Shown piece by piece: positions 42,294 to 49,912 of a DNA stretch of 64,000 nt (within the stretch, counting starts at the first letter, position 1; each line of letters opens with the position of its first letter). This DNA is from a virus, in the IMG/VR virus record IMGVR_UViG_3300042924_008490, positions 1 through 64,000 of that record; one strand, given 5' to 3'. Position numbers and translations under genes: made by a program. A model generated the notes under the pieces. It made no database searches, was not told the origin of the DNA, and saw only the letters and a program-made list of their open reading frames with translations.

Positions 42294-44813
42294 TTATTTC
42301 ATTTTTTTCATTATTTCTAAAATTCTTTCCAATTCATCATCACTCTCCATGATTAATTTGTCTTTCTTATTGTTTATAAAAGATTCTGCTGTAGGTTCAG
42401 GTGTAGCTTCTTCCGCAGGGGGTGCTTCAGGTGCTGTTGCTTCAGGTGCTGTTGCTTCAGGTGCTGTTGCTTCAGGTGCTGTTGCTTCAGCTCCTCCGCC
42501 CATATCAGCTCCTCCACCACCCATCTCCAAAGCTCCTGTTGGAGTGAAGTTGCCTCCACCACCACCACCGCCCATGTCAGAGCTTACAGTTTCTCCTGTT
42601 GGAGCAGCAGGGGCATCGCCTGTAGCTTCTATTCCATATAATTTTAATATGCCATCAAAAAGGGTTGAAGATTTGACCTTTGTTGCAGCAGTTTTCATTT
42701 CTTCAGCTGCTACAGATTCCATAAATTGCTGTTCAAGATTCAATTTAATTTCATCATCAGTCATACCTAATATTCTTTTCATAGCCATAGTTACAGATAA
42801 AGCAGAAATACCTTTTCCTGCATCTGCAACTGCATCTTTGAAAGAATTTATTTTGGCTGCAAATTGCTCGGTTCTCATCACCTCAGCTTGAACTGAAGGA
42901 TTATTCAAAGACAATTCAAAATTATGCAATTCATCATCTAACCCTAAAAGTGTCAAATGAACCATTGCTATTTTATTTAATTCTTGAAGAGCTGCTTGCT
43001 GAATACGATTTATTTTTCTTGCGAAACGAACATCCGCCATAGCTAAATTCTTTCCTTCACCTGCAGCAGCATCATATTGCAAAAATGGTTTAGGAATACC
43101 AAGAGCAGCAAATAATTGATTCAAATCGTATTCAATATCCGCAATTTGGTCAATATTGGATGCACCTGCCAACGTATCAATTTTTGTACCTTCATTTGCA
43201 TCTCTTATAGGAATGAAATAATCTTGGTCATACCCCATTACGTTATATTTCAAATCCTCTTGACCTGTATATTCATCAATATGTCTTTTACGCTTAAATC
43301 TACTTGCAATATCCTCAATATAAGCTTGAACATCATTAGGGTCAATATTACCTACATTTATATAATAAACTCTTCTATCAATTGCTCTCAAAAGTCTTAT
43401 AGTTCTCATAGCATCTTCCACAAGAAGCAAGTTTTTCCATATTCTTCTTGCCTTTTCTAAAACAGAAACTCCATAAGGAAGTCTTCTATCATCTATAAGA
43501 AGCCTGAAATGTGCAATCTGCCAATATTTGAACTCAGCAATATCTGTTGATTTCCAACGGAAAATTACTTCATCCTCATGATTTTTTAATGTAGCTTTAT
43601 TTCTTGCATTTGTAGTCCCTTCAACTCTTTCAACTTCAATATTAGCCAATTGTCTTGTTCCTACAATGCCCATTTCATCGTCAATCTGCAAATAAACAAA
43701 ATTATCACCATACTTACAATTTGCCACGAAAACCCCATTCCTACTATAATTTCCATGCTCATCTCTTGAACAAATAGCGAAATTATGCCTATCATGCTCA
43801 CCGTTAGGGCCAAGCACTTCCATGCAATATACATCATCTAATTCATCTAATTCAACAACAGAAACTACTTTGTGATTTACTAATTTTCCGTTTGAAATAG
43901 ATAAACTACCTTTTCTCAATTTAATTAATCCACTATTTAAGAGATTTTCTGAAAGAATTCTATGTGTCAACTTATAATCATTAGTTTTAGGATTATATAC
44001 TCTTTCAGCTTTATTTACTAATCGACTTTTATTACTTCCTTCCTTAGTGTAAAAAGGCATTAAGCTATCACCAACATTTAAATTTTCTGCAGCTTTATAC
44101 GAACCATTCCTCATCATATATTGATGGTCAGGTGTGGTATCAGTATACGTACCATCATCAAAAGTAACTCTATAAATTTTAGAATTCTTTCTTGTTAAGT
44201 CGCACCAAACAATTTTACTTGGAACAATGTCATTTGTACCTTCTTGTACAGAATATGTCCATATCTCTTCGCCTGACTTCACTTTTTGTGAAAGTTCTTC
44301 GATAGAAATTGTTGAACCATCTAACAAGGGTATCATACTGTTTTTTCGGACAGGCAGATTTCGTATCCACATTGGAAGTACGGTATGAATATTTAACCTA
44401 TTGTAAAACAACTCTTTAAGTTCATCTTGAACTCTTTTACTTTCAGAATAAATATTTAAAATCTTACCTTCTGCATTTACAGTTGTACATTCTTCCATCA
44501 AAATATCTAAAGCTTGACCTATAATTGGATAATATTCCATTAAGTCATAATCTAAGTACGCAGGATATCTCTGAGTTTCATATAACAAAGATTTCTCTTG
44601 AATATGAGTTTTAACTTTCTGCCATTGCCCACTTAAAAATTTAGTCTGTTGCTTTTCAAGCTTCTTTGTTTCATAATCCTTTTTATCCTTAGTAGTATAA
44701 ATAGTTTTATTAGGATTCTGTGCTGTTGCTTTATCATCAACATAAGGATTATCCTTCAAAAAGCTTTGGGTTAACTTTTTATATTTTGTTATTATAGGCT
44801 GATTCCCTTCCAT
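42294..44813 (-). CDS. Portal protein (T4 gp20-like) interrupted by a mini-intein
   Basis: 839 residues as encoded; 627 after removal of residues 154-365. Portal features: RYPAYLDYDLMEYYPIIGQALDIL (82-105), ELFYNRLNIHTVLPMWIRNL (134-153) joining CKYGDNFVYLQIDD (366-379), VLEKARRIWKNLLLVEDAM, the RRVYYINVGNI strand, and PKPFLQYDAAAGEGKNLA. The dodecameric portal is the DNA gate and the nucleus for head assembly. The C-terminus has a low-complexity EATAP repeat, then AESFINNKKDKLIMESDDELERIL, again with [IL]xE sites. It lies 27 bases after the terminase gene, as in T4. Confidence 0.92.
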   Translation of the reverse strand: MEGNQPIITKYKKLTQSFLKDNPYVDDKATAQNPNKTIYTTKDKKDYETKKLEKQQTKFLSGQWQKVKTHIQEKSLLYETQRYPAYLDYDLMEYYPIIGQALDILMEECTTVNAEGKILNIYSESKRVQDELKELFYNRLNIHTVLPMWIRNLPVRKNSMIPLLDGSTISIEELSQKVKSGEEIWTYSVQEGTNDIVPSKIVWCDLTRKNSKIYRVTFDDGTYTDTTPDHQYMMRNGSYKAAENLNVGDSLMPFYTKEGSNKSRLVNKAERVYNPKTNDYKLTHRILSENLLNSGLIKLRKGSLSISNGKLVNHKVVSVVELDELDDVYCMEVLGPNGEHDRHNFAICSRDEHGNYSRNGVFVANCKYGDNFVYLQIDDEMGIVGTRQLANIEVERVEGTTNARNKATLKNHEDEVIFRWKSTDIAEFKYWQIAHFRLLIDDRRLPYGVSVLEKARRIWKNLLLVEDAMRTIRLLRAIDRRVYYINVGNIDPNDVQAYIEDIASRFKRKRHIDEYTGQEDLKYNVMGYDQDYFIPIRDANEGTKIDTLAGASNIDQIADIEYDLNQLFAALGIPKPFLQYDAAAGEGKNLAMADVRFARKINRIQQAALQELNKIAMVHLTLLGLDDELHNFELSLNNPSVQAEVMRTEQFAAKINSFKDAVADAGKGISALSVTMAMKRILGMTDDEIKLNLEQQFMESVAAEEMKTAATKVKSSTLFDGILKLYGIEATGDAPAAPTGETVSSDMGGGGGGGNFTPTGALEMGGGGADMGGGAEATAPEATAPEATAPEATAPEAPPAEEATPEPTAESFINNKKDKLIMESDDELERILEIMKKMK
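42424..42492 (-). repeat. 15-bp repeat encoding EATAP in the portal C-terminus
   Basis: Four exact 15-base copies plus a partial one encode Ala-Pro-Glu-Ala-Thr units in a probably disordered tail. Confidence 0.85.
43719..44354 (-). other. Mini-intein in the portal protein, position 1 probably Pro
   Basis: 212 residues between Leu153 and Cys366. Block A is PVRKNSMIPLLDGSTISIEEL with DG at positions 12-13, the normal spacing from residue 1; block B is VTFDDGTYTDTTPDHQYMM with TxxH; VGDSLMPFY follows; block F is DDVYCMEVLGPNGEHDRHNF; block G is RNGVFVAN before Cys+1. No homing endonuclease. Position 1 is Pro rather than Cys or Ser, while block F has Cys in VYC. This resembles class 3 inteins, which use a block F Cys, but the class 3 Trp and Thr partners are not evident. 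Penultimate Ala replaces His. Start at Ser159 is a less likely alternative. Confidence 0.82.
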
Positions 44814-44840
44814 TATTTGTTTTATATTAATATATTATTT

Positions 44841-46619
44841 TTATCTGAAAAGCCAACTATGTTCACCTGTAGGGTCTTGTTCAGATTTATAAATAAAATT
44901 ACCATCTTTTCTATTTTTTACATCTGAAGGAGTGATAATTGGTTTATTACCATTTACAATTTCTCTTTTAACTCTTACTCCGCCATTACCAAGTACATTC
45001 AAAATACTTTTTCTTGATTGAGTTGCTTTTTCTAAACTCTTGAAATCTGTTTCCAATACCCAAAGTGCAAGTGCTGCAGCAAATATTAAGTCATCATTAA
45101 ACCCTGATGTATGGTCAGGTCTTCCATTTACCCAAATGAAAGTTTCTAATTCTGCAGTAAATCTTTTAGACCTTATTTTGAATTCATTAGATTCAATTAC
45201 ATTTGTCAATTTTCCTATAATTTGAGGTCTTTTTGAACTTATTTTATAACCTGCAACTAATTTATTATCATTATAAGTCAATACAGGTTTTTTCTTCATA
45301 AATTCAACAGTTCCCTTGGAATAATATAAATGCTTATATTCAAATTCTTGTAATTTTAAAATACAGTTATCACCGTACCCCCCTGTAGTATCTATAATTG
45401 TCAATGCGGAAAACATATTACCCCATTTGAAAACAATTTCTGCAAGATGTTCAGGTCTTACTTTACCTTTGAATTCTAAAGCTTGATTTCCTGTAACAGT
45501 ATCAATAATAACAATAGCAGAATAGTCATCAGCATTACCACTACTAACATCCACTCCCATCATATATTCATGTCCTTCTATTGGATATTCAAACAACCAT
45601 AGTCTATCTTCCATCTCATGTTTTTCAATAGGTTCTTGAACATTAAACCTTTCATGATATTCAATCCATTCTTGTTCAACTACAGTACCTGCAGAACCTT
45701 CAAATTTAACATCTAATTCTCGTGCAATAGATAACTTATCATTGTTCAACATTGCACACATTTCCTTATACCAAGGAGCATAAGCTTTATACCCTGCTTT
45801 CTCCATTTTTTCAAATGAAGCAAATGTATATTCAGTTTCTTTTACAATTTCCGTTTTACCATTTTCATCATCCTTTTGCCATTCCAAGTTCTTATTATAT
45901 CTTGGGTCTTCGTACCATTTCAATTGAACTATATTAAATCCATTTTCACCTGATTTGGCACTCATATATGTTTTATAATATAATTCATCTTTACCATTAG
46001 GAGTCGAAATGATTATCATTTTACCCCCTGTAATAAGAGCTGCCATTGAAGCAGTATATAACTCCTTTGCAAAAGTTTCTACATATGCAGCCTCATCTAT
46101 AACTAAGTATGTAGGAGTCCAACCCCTCAGAGCATCGGGAGATGTAGCTACTGCTTTTATAATAGTTCCATTCATTAACTCTAAAGTTTCTGTAGAACCT
46201 TTACCTTTTATATGACCTTCTGTTTCTTTTGAATCGTCATAATTAGCACCCCAAACCCATCTTGGCAATTGAGATAAAAAAAGTCTGATACCTGCTATAA
46301 ATTTTTTAGCTGAAGAAAATTTATTTGCAATAATCATTATAATTTCAGGTTTCTTTGTATCAGCATATGCAGCTTTAACTGCTAAAAATGCTTGAGTAGT
46401 AGTAGAAATACCTGTCTGTCGAGGTTTTGTAACAATGTTATGTCGGTACTTATCGTAACAGCCTACAAGTTCTTTTTGACGAGGAAACAATTTAAAAGGC
46501 ACAAAACCACCTCTTGTTAAATCCACAGTCTTCATATATTTTTCAATAAGAAACGCAGGATTCAACATTCCAATCATATATTCCTTTTGAATATCTGCCT
46601 TTGTCATCTGTTGATTCAT
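44841..46619 (-). CDS. Terminase large subunit (T4 gp17-like)
   Basis: 592 residues. ATPase: TKPRQTGISTTT (64-75) as Walker A variant, TPTYLVIDEAAYV (168-180) as Walker B with catalytic Glu, and IIISTPNGK (202-210) as coupling motif. Nuclease: EYMMGVDVSSGNADDYSAI (351-369) with the first metal Asp, LTIIDTTGGYGDNC (about 408-421), and GFNDDLIFAAALA (about 545-557) with the late acidic pair. It pumps DNA into the prohead through the portal and cuts it at the end. Length matches T4 gp17 (610). Own TATTTATA element; the portal gene follows. Confidence 0.95.
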   Translation of the reverse strand: MNQQMTKADIQKEYMIGMLNPAFLIEKYMKTVDLTRGGFVPFKLFPRQKELVGCYDKYRHNIVTKPRQTGISTTTQAFLAVKAAYADTKKPEIIMIIANKFSSAKKFIAGIRLFLSQLPRWVWGANYDDSKETEGHIKGKGSTETLELMNGTIIKAVATSPDALRGWTPTYLVIDEAAYVETFAKELYTASMAALITGGKMIIISTPNGKDELYYKTYMSAKSGENGFNIVQLKWYEDPRYNKNLEWQKDDENGKTEIVKETEYTFASFEKMEKAGYKAYAPWYKEMCAMLNNDKLSIARELDVKFEGSAGTVVEQEWIEYHERFNVQEPIEKHEMEDRLWLFEYPIEGHEYMMGVDVSSGNADDYSAIVIIDTVTGNQALEFKGKVRPEHLAEIVFKWGNMFSALTIIDTTGGYGDNCILKLQEFEYKHLYYSKGTVEFMKKKPVLTYNDNKLVAGYKISSKRPQIIGKLTNVIESNEFKIRSKRFTAELETFIWVNGRPDHTSGFNDDLIFAAALALWVLETDFKSLEKATQSRKSILNVLGNGGVRVKREIVNGNKPIITPSDVKNRKDGNFIYKSEQDPTGEHSWLFR

Positions 46620-46631
46620 ATCAATATTTCT

Positions 46632-46639
46632 TATAAATA
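46632..46639 (-). promoter_or_regulatory. Late-promoter-like element TATTTATA
   Basis: GATATTTATAAGAAATATTG on the minus strand, 13-20 bases before the terminase start. Confidence 0.6.
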
Positions 46640-46653
46640 TCTTAAAAACAAAA

Positions 46654-46680
46654 AAGGAGATTTATTTTCAAAATCTCCTT
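46654..46680 (-). terminator. Terminator before the terminase promoter
   Basis: On the minus strand AAGGAGATTT / AAATCTCCTT-type stem with a short A-rich loop and a following T run; ends the 49.9-46.7 kb unit. Confidence 0.75.
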
Positions 46681-46701
46681 ATCATTATTATCTTATTTTT
46701 A

Positions 46702-47049
46702 TTAATCTACTCTGTAATAACGTTTTTTGTTTTTAGATTCCTTTACCATTGCATTAGCAGCTTCTTGAGTATTCATTTCTACATATTCTTTAAGATTTGC
46801 GTTGGATGGTTTAAAATTAGAAATAACATTATACATTTCTCGAACATCTTTCATTGGTGGAGAATCTTTCTTGATTTTCATTTTCTTTAAAATTTCTTGT
46901 AATTTCATTAAATCTTTTGAAATCTTATCAACCATTTCATCACATTCCATATGAGGTTCTTTTGGAGCTTTTGAAGATTTTTCTTCATTCTCCTTCAAAT
47001 AAGCTTTTTTAATCGCTTGTTCTATCAGTAGATTGTTTTTCTTTTCCAT
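46702..47049 (-). CDS. Small tagged helical protein
   Basis: 115 residues. The N-terminus KNNLLIEQAIKKAYLKENEE contains LIE and LKE sites in an amphipathic helix. A long helix (DKISKDLMKLQEILKKMKI, about 41-59) follows; the tail is basic and aromatic (KNKKRYYRVD). Not recognised. It overlaps the preceding gene by 41 bases; a start at Met34 would remove the overlap but also the tag. Position next to the large terminase invites comparison with a small terminase, but no DNA-binding motif is visible. Confidence 0.5.
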   Translation of the reverse strand: MEKKNNLLIEQAIKKAYLKENEEKSSKAPKEPHMECDEMVDKISKDLMKLQEILKKMKIKKDSPPMKDVREMYNVISNFKPSNANLKEYVEMNTQEAANAMVKESKNKKRYYRVD

Positions 47050-47425
47050 ATATTTTTTCTATAAATAAATCTTTTTCGTATAATTTTGATTTCACGCTAT
47101 CTAAAGTTTCACCGAATTTAAAAAATAATCTTTTATCAAAAATAGATTCGTCTTTTTCAGCTTCCCATGCTATTGCAATGATTCCTTGTTTACAATCGCT
47201 CATATCAAATGAAACATGATTCTGTATTAATTCAAATTCATTTTCAGTTTCTAATTTATATGCCTGCTCTACAAAATCAATAGGAGGTCTTGGATTTCCA
47301 TTTGCAGGATAAGAATCCCAATCTTCACCTGTAACATTACTTAAATCTTCAGAAGAAAATAAAAATTCATATAAATTATCACCTCTAAAATTGCTTCCTA
47401 CAAAATTTACAAAAACTAATTTCAT
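47009..47425 (-). CDS. Conserved T4-like phage protein of unknown function
   Basis: 138 residues. The sequence KLVFVNFVGSNFRGDNLYEFLFS (2-24), then DWDSYPANGNPRPP (35-48) and GIIAIAWEAEKDE with LFFKFGETLDSVKSKLYEKD, matches my memory of a small protein conserved in T4-like phages and without known function. Compact alpha/beta protein. Its ATG overlaps the stop of the -1-frame extension of the upstream gene (ATGA), which supports that extension being translated. Confidence 0.65.
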   Translation of the reverse strand: MKLVFVNFVGSNFRGDNLYEFLFSSEDLSNVTGEDWDSYPANGNPRPPIDFVEQAYKLETENEFELIQNHVSFDMSDCKQGIIAIAWEAEKDESIFDKRLFFKFGETLDSVKSKLYEKDLFIEKIYGKEKQSTDRTSD

Positions 47426-47601
47426 GTGTTAAACATTTTGAACTTATTAGGACTGACCTTCAAATAATAATCATCATCTCCATACTCTCTCCCAATTATT
47501 GTCCCATCAGGAGCTCTTGTCAAACTTTTTTTATTCTTAGGAACAGGAACTTTTTCAGTGAAAACTCCATCATATTTCGGAGGAACTACTTTTTTTTTTG
47601 A
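47422..47601 (-). CDS. C-terminal extension in the -1 frame, reached through an A10 run
   Basis: Immediately downstream of the 532-residue gene, the -1 frame is open from 47601 to a TGA at 47424-47422. It encodes VVPPKYDGVFTEKVPVPK through YYLKVSPNKFKMFNT, with normal codon use. It has no ATG or GTG near its start; its only ATG is four codons from the end. The two frames meet at ten A residues (T run at 47590-47599). A single -1 slip gives a 587-residue protein whose stop overlaps the next ATG, the coupling used throughout this genome. Confidence 0.6.
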   Translation of the reverse strand, partial: SKKKVVPPKYDGVFTEKVPVPKNKKSLTRAPDGTIIGREYGDDDYYLKVSPNKFKMFNT

Positions 47602-49184
47602 CTATAATCCATTTCAAAAGTAAAATCATCTTCCATCAAATCTTCATCTTCATTCATCATATATTCATCTTCATTCATCATATATTCATCTTCATTCATC
47701 ATATATTCTTCTTCAGACATCATATATTCATCTTCATTCATCATATATTCTTCTTCAGACATCATATATTCTTCTTCAGACATCATATAAGCTTCATATA
47801 CATCTTCTTCAGACATATATTCTTTATCCAAAAGAAGTTTATCTTTCTTTTTCCCTTCATCAAATTTAAAATTATCTTCAGCCATATAATCTGCTTCCAT
47901 AGGCATTCCATAATCGCTACCTTCTTTCAAAGATTTTTTACCTTTAGATTTTTTTCCTTTCACATAGGTAACAGAACTATCTTTCCCTTGACTTCTTTCA
48001 TGTTCAAGAAATGCAGCGATAGCCATTTCTCTTCTTTTCTTTTTAGATTTCCCTTTGAATTTAGGATTTTTTGAATCCATAAAATCTTTAATCCAAGCAC
48101 TGATAGGTTTTCCTTTCAAACCTTCATTCATAGGCATTTCTACAGATTCTTCCTTTTTGCCTTTACGCAACATTTTCAAATCTATTGGAGTGATTTTGTT
48201 ATCACCATTTTTATCAAAATGTATTTTTTGCGACTTAGATAATCCTGCTTTAGCTTTTTTGATTCTTTTCAAAGCTTCAGCCAAAGTTTTTTCCATTCCT
48301 TCTTCAGGCATTGGTTCAGCACCTTCTTCATCTGCAGGCATTTCTTCACTTTCTTCAGGCATTTCCTCAGTTTCATCTTCAGGAAGTGTATCTTCCTCAT
48401 CAACTGTCAAGCTTTTTTCGACTTTATTCTTGATAGCCTTTTTATCCTTTTCAGTAATTTTATCCGCATCTGCAGCAGATATAACCATTGAAGTTGCAAA
48501 TTTATATATATCGCTATAATCTTCGTCTTCACCTTCAAATTCTCTTAATTCATAAGCCAACTTACCTGCGAGTTTTTGAATAGATTTCTTAGGGTCTACA
48601 CCCGATTCTTCATCTTCATCACCTTCTTCAGGCATTGGTTCAGCACCTTCTTCACCTGCAGGCATCGGAGGCATATCTGTTGGCATCTCTTCAGCAGGAG
48701 CATCCATAGGAGCATCCATAGGAGCAGTTGCATCAGGCGCAGGAGCTGCCATATCCATAGGAGGCATATCCATTGCAGGTGCAGCACTTTTTTTAGCAGG
48801 AACTTTTAATACAGTCTTTTTTGTAGGCTCTTCATCTTCAGGCATTTCTTCTTGCTCTTTAATCAAAGAAGTGCCATAAACACGACTGAATTCAATATTC
48901 CAAAGATTCAAAGTTCTTTCTGCTTCCAACAAAGTATTTTTTGAATATTTTGATTTGTTTTGAACTCCATCAATATATGCAAAATCATTCGGATTTTTAG
49001 CATTCTTAACAACTGCTTCTTTGATAATATATTTTGTTCCTTCTTTTACGATGCCATAACGTTTTCCATTATATGCAGAAAAAGTTTTTTCTACATTAGA
49101 AAAAGAATCCACTTTCTGTGAAACATTAAGAGATTCCATCATTTTGTTAGCTTTTTCTAAAGCATCATTTCCTTTTAATATCAT
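47586..49184 (-). CDS. Acidic multi-module virion protein with EF-hand-like motif, ending at an A10 run
   Basis: 532 residues in the zero frame. N-terminal domain (1-110): YGIVKEGTKYIIKEAVVKN and RTLNLWNIEFSRVYGTSLIKE. A Pro/Met/Ala/Asp-rich acidic region follows (115-300). HFDKNGDNKITPIDLKML (about 325-342) fits an EF-hand/dockerin calcium loop. KGKPISAWIKDFMDSKNPKF with KKKRREMAIAAFLEHERSQG (about 360-400) is a basic module common in phage virion proteins. The end has seven units of YMM(S/N)E(E/D)E. [LIM]xE sites (MNE, LKE, MAE) separate the parts, so proteolytic processing is likely. The unit starts at 49863. Confidence 0.65.
   Translation of the reverse strand: MILKGNDALEKANKMMESLNVSQKVDSFSNVEKTFSAYNGKRYGIVKEGTKYIIKEAVVKNAKNPNDFAYIDGVQNKSKYSKNTLLEAERTLNLWNIEFSRVYGTSLIKEQEEMPEDEEPTKKTVLKVPAKKSAAPAMDMPPMDMAAPAPDATAPMDAPMDAPAEEMPTDMPPMPAGEEGAEPMPEEGDEDEESGVDPKKSIQKLAGKLAYELREFEGEDEDYSDIYKFATSMVISAADADKITEKDKKAIKNKVEKSLTVDEEDTLPEDETEEMPEESEEMPADEEGAEPMPEEGMEKTLAEALKRIKKAKAGLSKSQKIHFDKNGDNKITPIDLKMLRKGKKEESVEMPMNEGLKGKPISAWIKDFMDSKNPKFKGKSKKKRREMAIAAFLEHERSQGKDSSVTYVKGKKSKGKKSLKEGSDYGMPMEADYMAEDNFKFDEGKKKDKLLLDKEYMSEEDVYEAYMMSEEEYMMSEEEYMMNEDEYMMSEEEYMMNEDEYMMNEDEYMMNEDEDLMEDDFTFEMDYSQKKK
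47590..47599 (-). other. A10 slippery homopolymer (candidate -1 frameshift or slippage site)
   Basis: On the coding strand C-A10-G: reading CAA AAA AAA AAG TAG in frame 0, or AAA GTA GTT after a -1 slip. Ribosomal -1 slippage, polymerase slippage on the A run, or a one-base assembly error would each join the frames. Confidence 0.6.
47641..47793 (-). repeat. 21-bp repeat encoding acidic heptads
   Basis: Seven in-frame units of 21 bases encode YMMSEEE or YMMNEDE. The two variants are interspersed, which points to repeated duplication and conversion. Confidence 0.85.
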
Positions 49185-49193
49185 ATTTTTAAA

Positions 49194-49622
49194 TTATTTT
49201 ATAAAGCAATAAGTATTTGATATATTGTTACTTTCAACTCCTGAATTATCTCTAACATCCAATTGCATGCAAAACTTTGTTCCTACAGGGACTTGAGTTG
49301 ATGGTAAAGATTCAAAAAAAGTTATTATGTCTTGATTTTGAAATCCTAAATCTAATTGACCGTAAGTAGAACCGTTCCCTAAACTCAAAACAATATCTGT
49401 AACATTGTTCCACCCAAAATCATAAAAAAAATAATCGCCTACAAAAACCTTCCAACGAATTTCTCTCAAAGAAATAAGATTGGCATCATAATAAGTAGAA
49501 TCATCCACAAGAACATAATCATTAAACAAAAATTTTGCTAAAGGATTATCATTAAATTGTTGATAACACACTTTAGCACAAATTATAGTATCAGTTACGG
49601 TTGGTTGTGTACATCTACTCAT
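49194..49622 (-). CDS. Small structural-type protein
   Basis: 142 residues, predicted beta-sandwich: alternating strands with IRWKVFVGDYFFYDFGW and TKFCMQLDVRDNSGVESN, an Ig/fibronectin-like pattern, and six Cys. Not recognised. It sits one base from the next small structural-type gene upstream and nine bases from the acidic protein downstream, all in the 49.9 kb unit. Confidence 0.5.
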   Translation of the reverse strand: MSRCTQPTVTDTIICAKVCYQQFNDNPLAKFLFNDYVLVDDSTYYDANLISLREIRWKVFVGDYFFYDFGWNNVTDIVLSLGNGSTYGQLDLGFQNQDIITFFESLPSTQVPVGTKFCMQLDVRDNSGVESNNISNTYCFIK

Positions 49623-49623
49623 T

Positions 49624-49863
49624 TTAAGTTGTTGTAATACTTATCACATTGTTATTTCCATCATATGCAAATGTTTGAGTGAAAATCGTAACACCGTTAG
49701 TTTTATATTCTGCAGTTTCAACATTGTTGCCAATGTATGTATAATCTATTGAATTACCACTAACATTAGTCCATGAACCACTATCAGCAACCGCACTAAT
49801 ATTTTCACATGTACAATTTATAGGATATCCTCCGTATATATTCCAAGGTTCTTTAATAGCCAT
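49624..49863 (-). CDS. Small beta-rich structural-type protein
   Basis: 79 residues, Asn/Thr/Tyr/Gly-rich beta strands (SIDYTYIGNNVETAEYKTN, then TFAYDGNNNVISITTT), like head- or tail-decoration proteins. Not recognised. First gene of the unit that includes the frameshift gene, with a TATTTATA element upstream. Confidence 0.5.
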   Translation of the reverse strand: MAIKEPWNIYGGYPINCTCENISAVADSGSWTNVSGNSIDYTYIGNNVETAEYKTNGVTIFTQTFAYDGNNNVISITTT

Positions 49864-49875
49864 ACTATTTTTTAT

Positions 49876-49883
49876 TATAAATA
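49876..49883 (-). promoter_or_regulatory. Late-promoter-like element TATTTATA
   Basis: ATATATTTATAATAAAAAATAG on the minus strand, 13-20 bases before the start at 49863. Confidence 0.6.
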
Positions 49884-49912
49884 TATTAATTTATTGAAAT
49901 ATTTAATTTTTA

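Noticed and set aside
44841-46619. Possible third intein in the terminase, a common intein host
   Set aside because: ATPase and nuclease motifs follow at normal spacing and total length matches gp17; no intein blocks are present.
46702-47049. Small terminase subunit, from position beside the large subunit
   Set aside because: No helix-turn-helix or oligomerisation pattern can be seen and a terminator separates it from the terminase gene.
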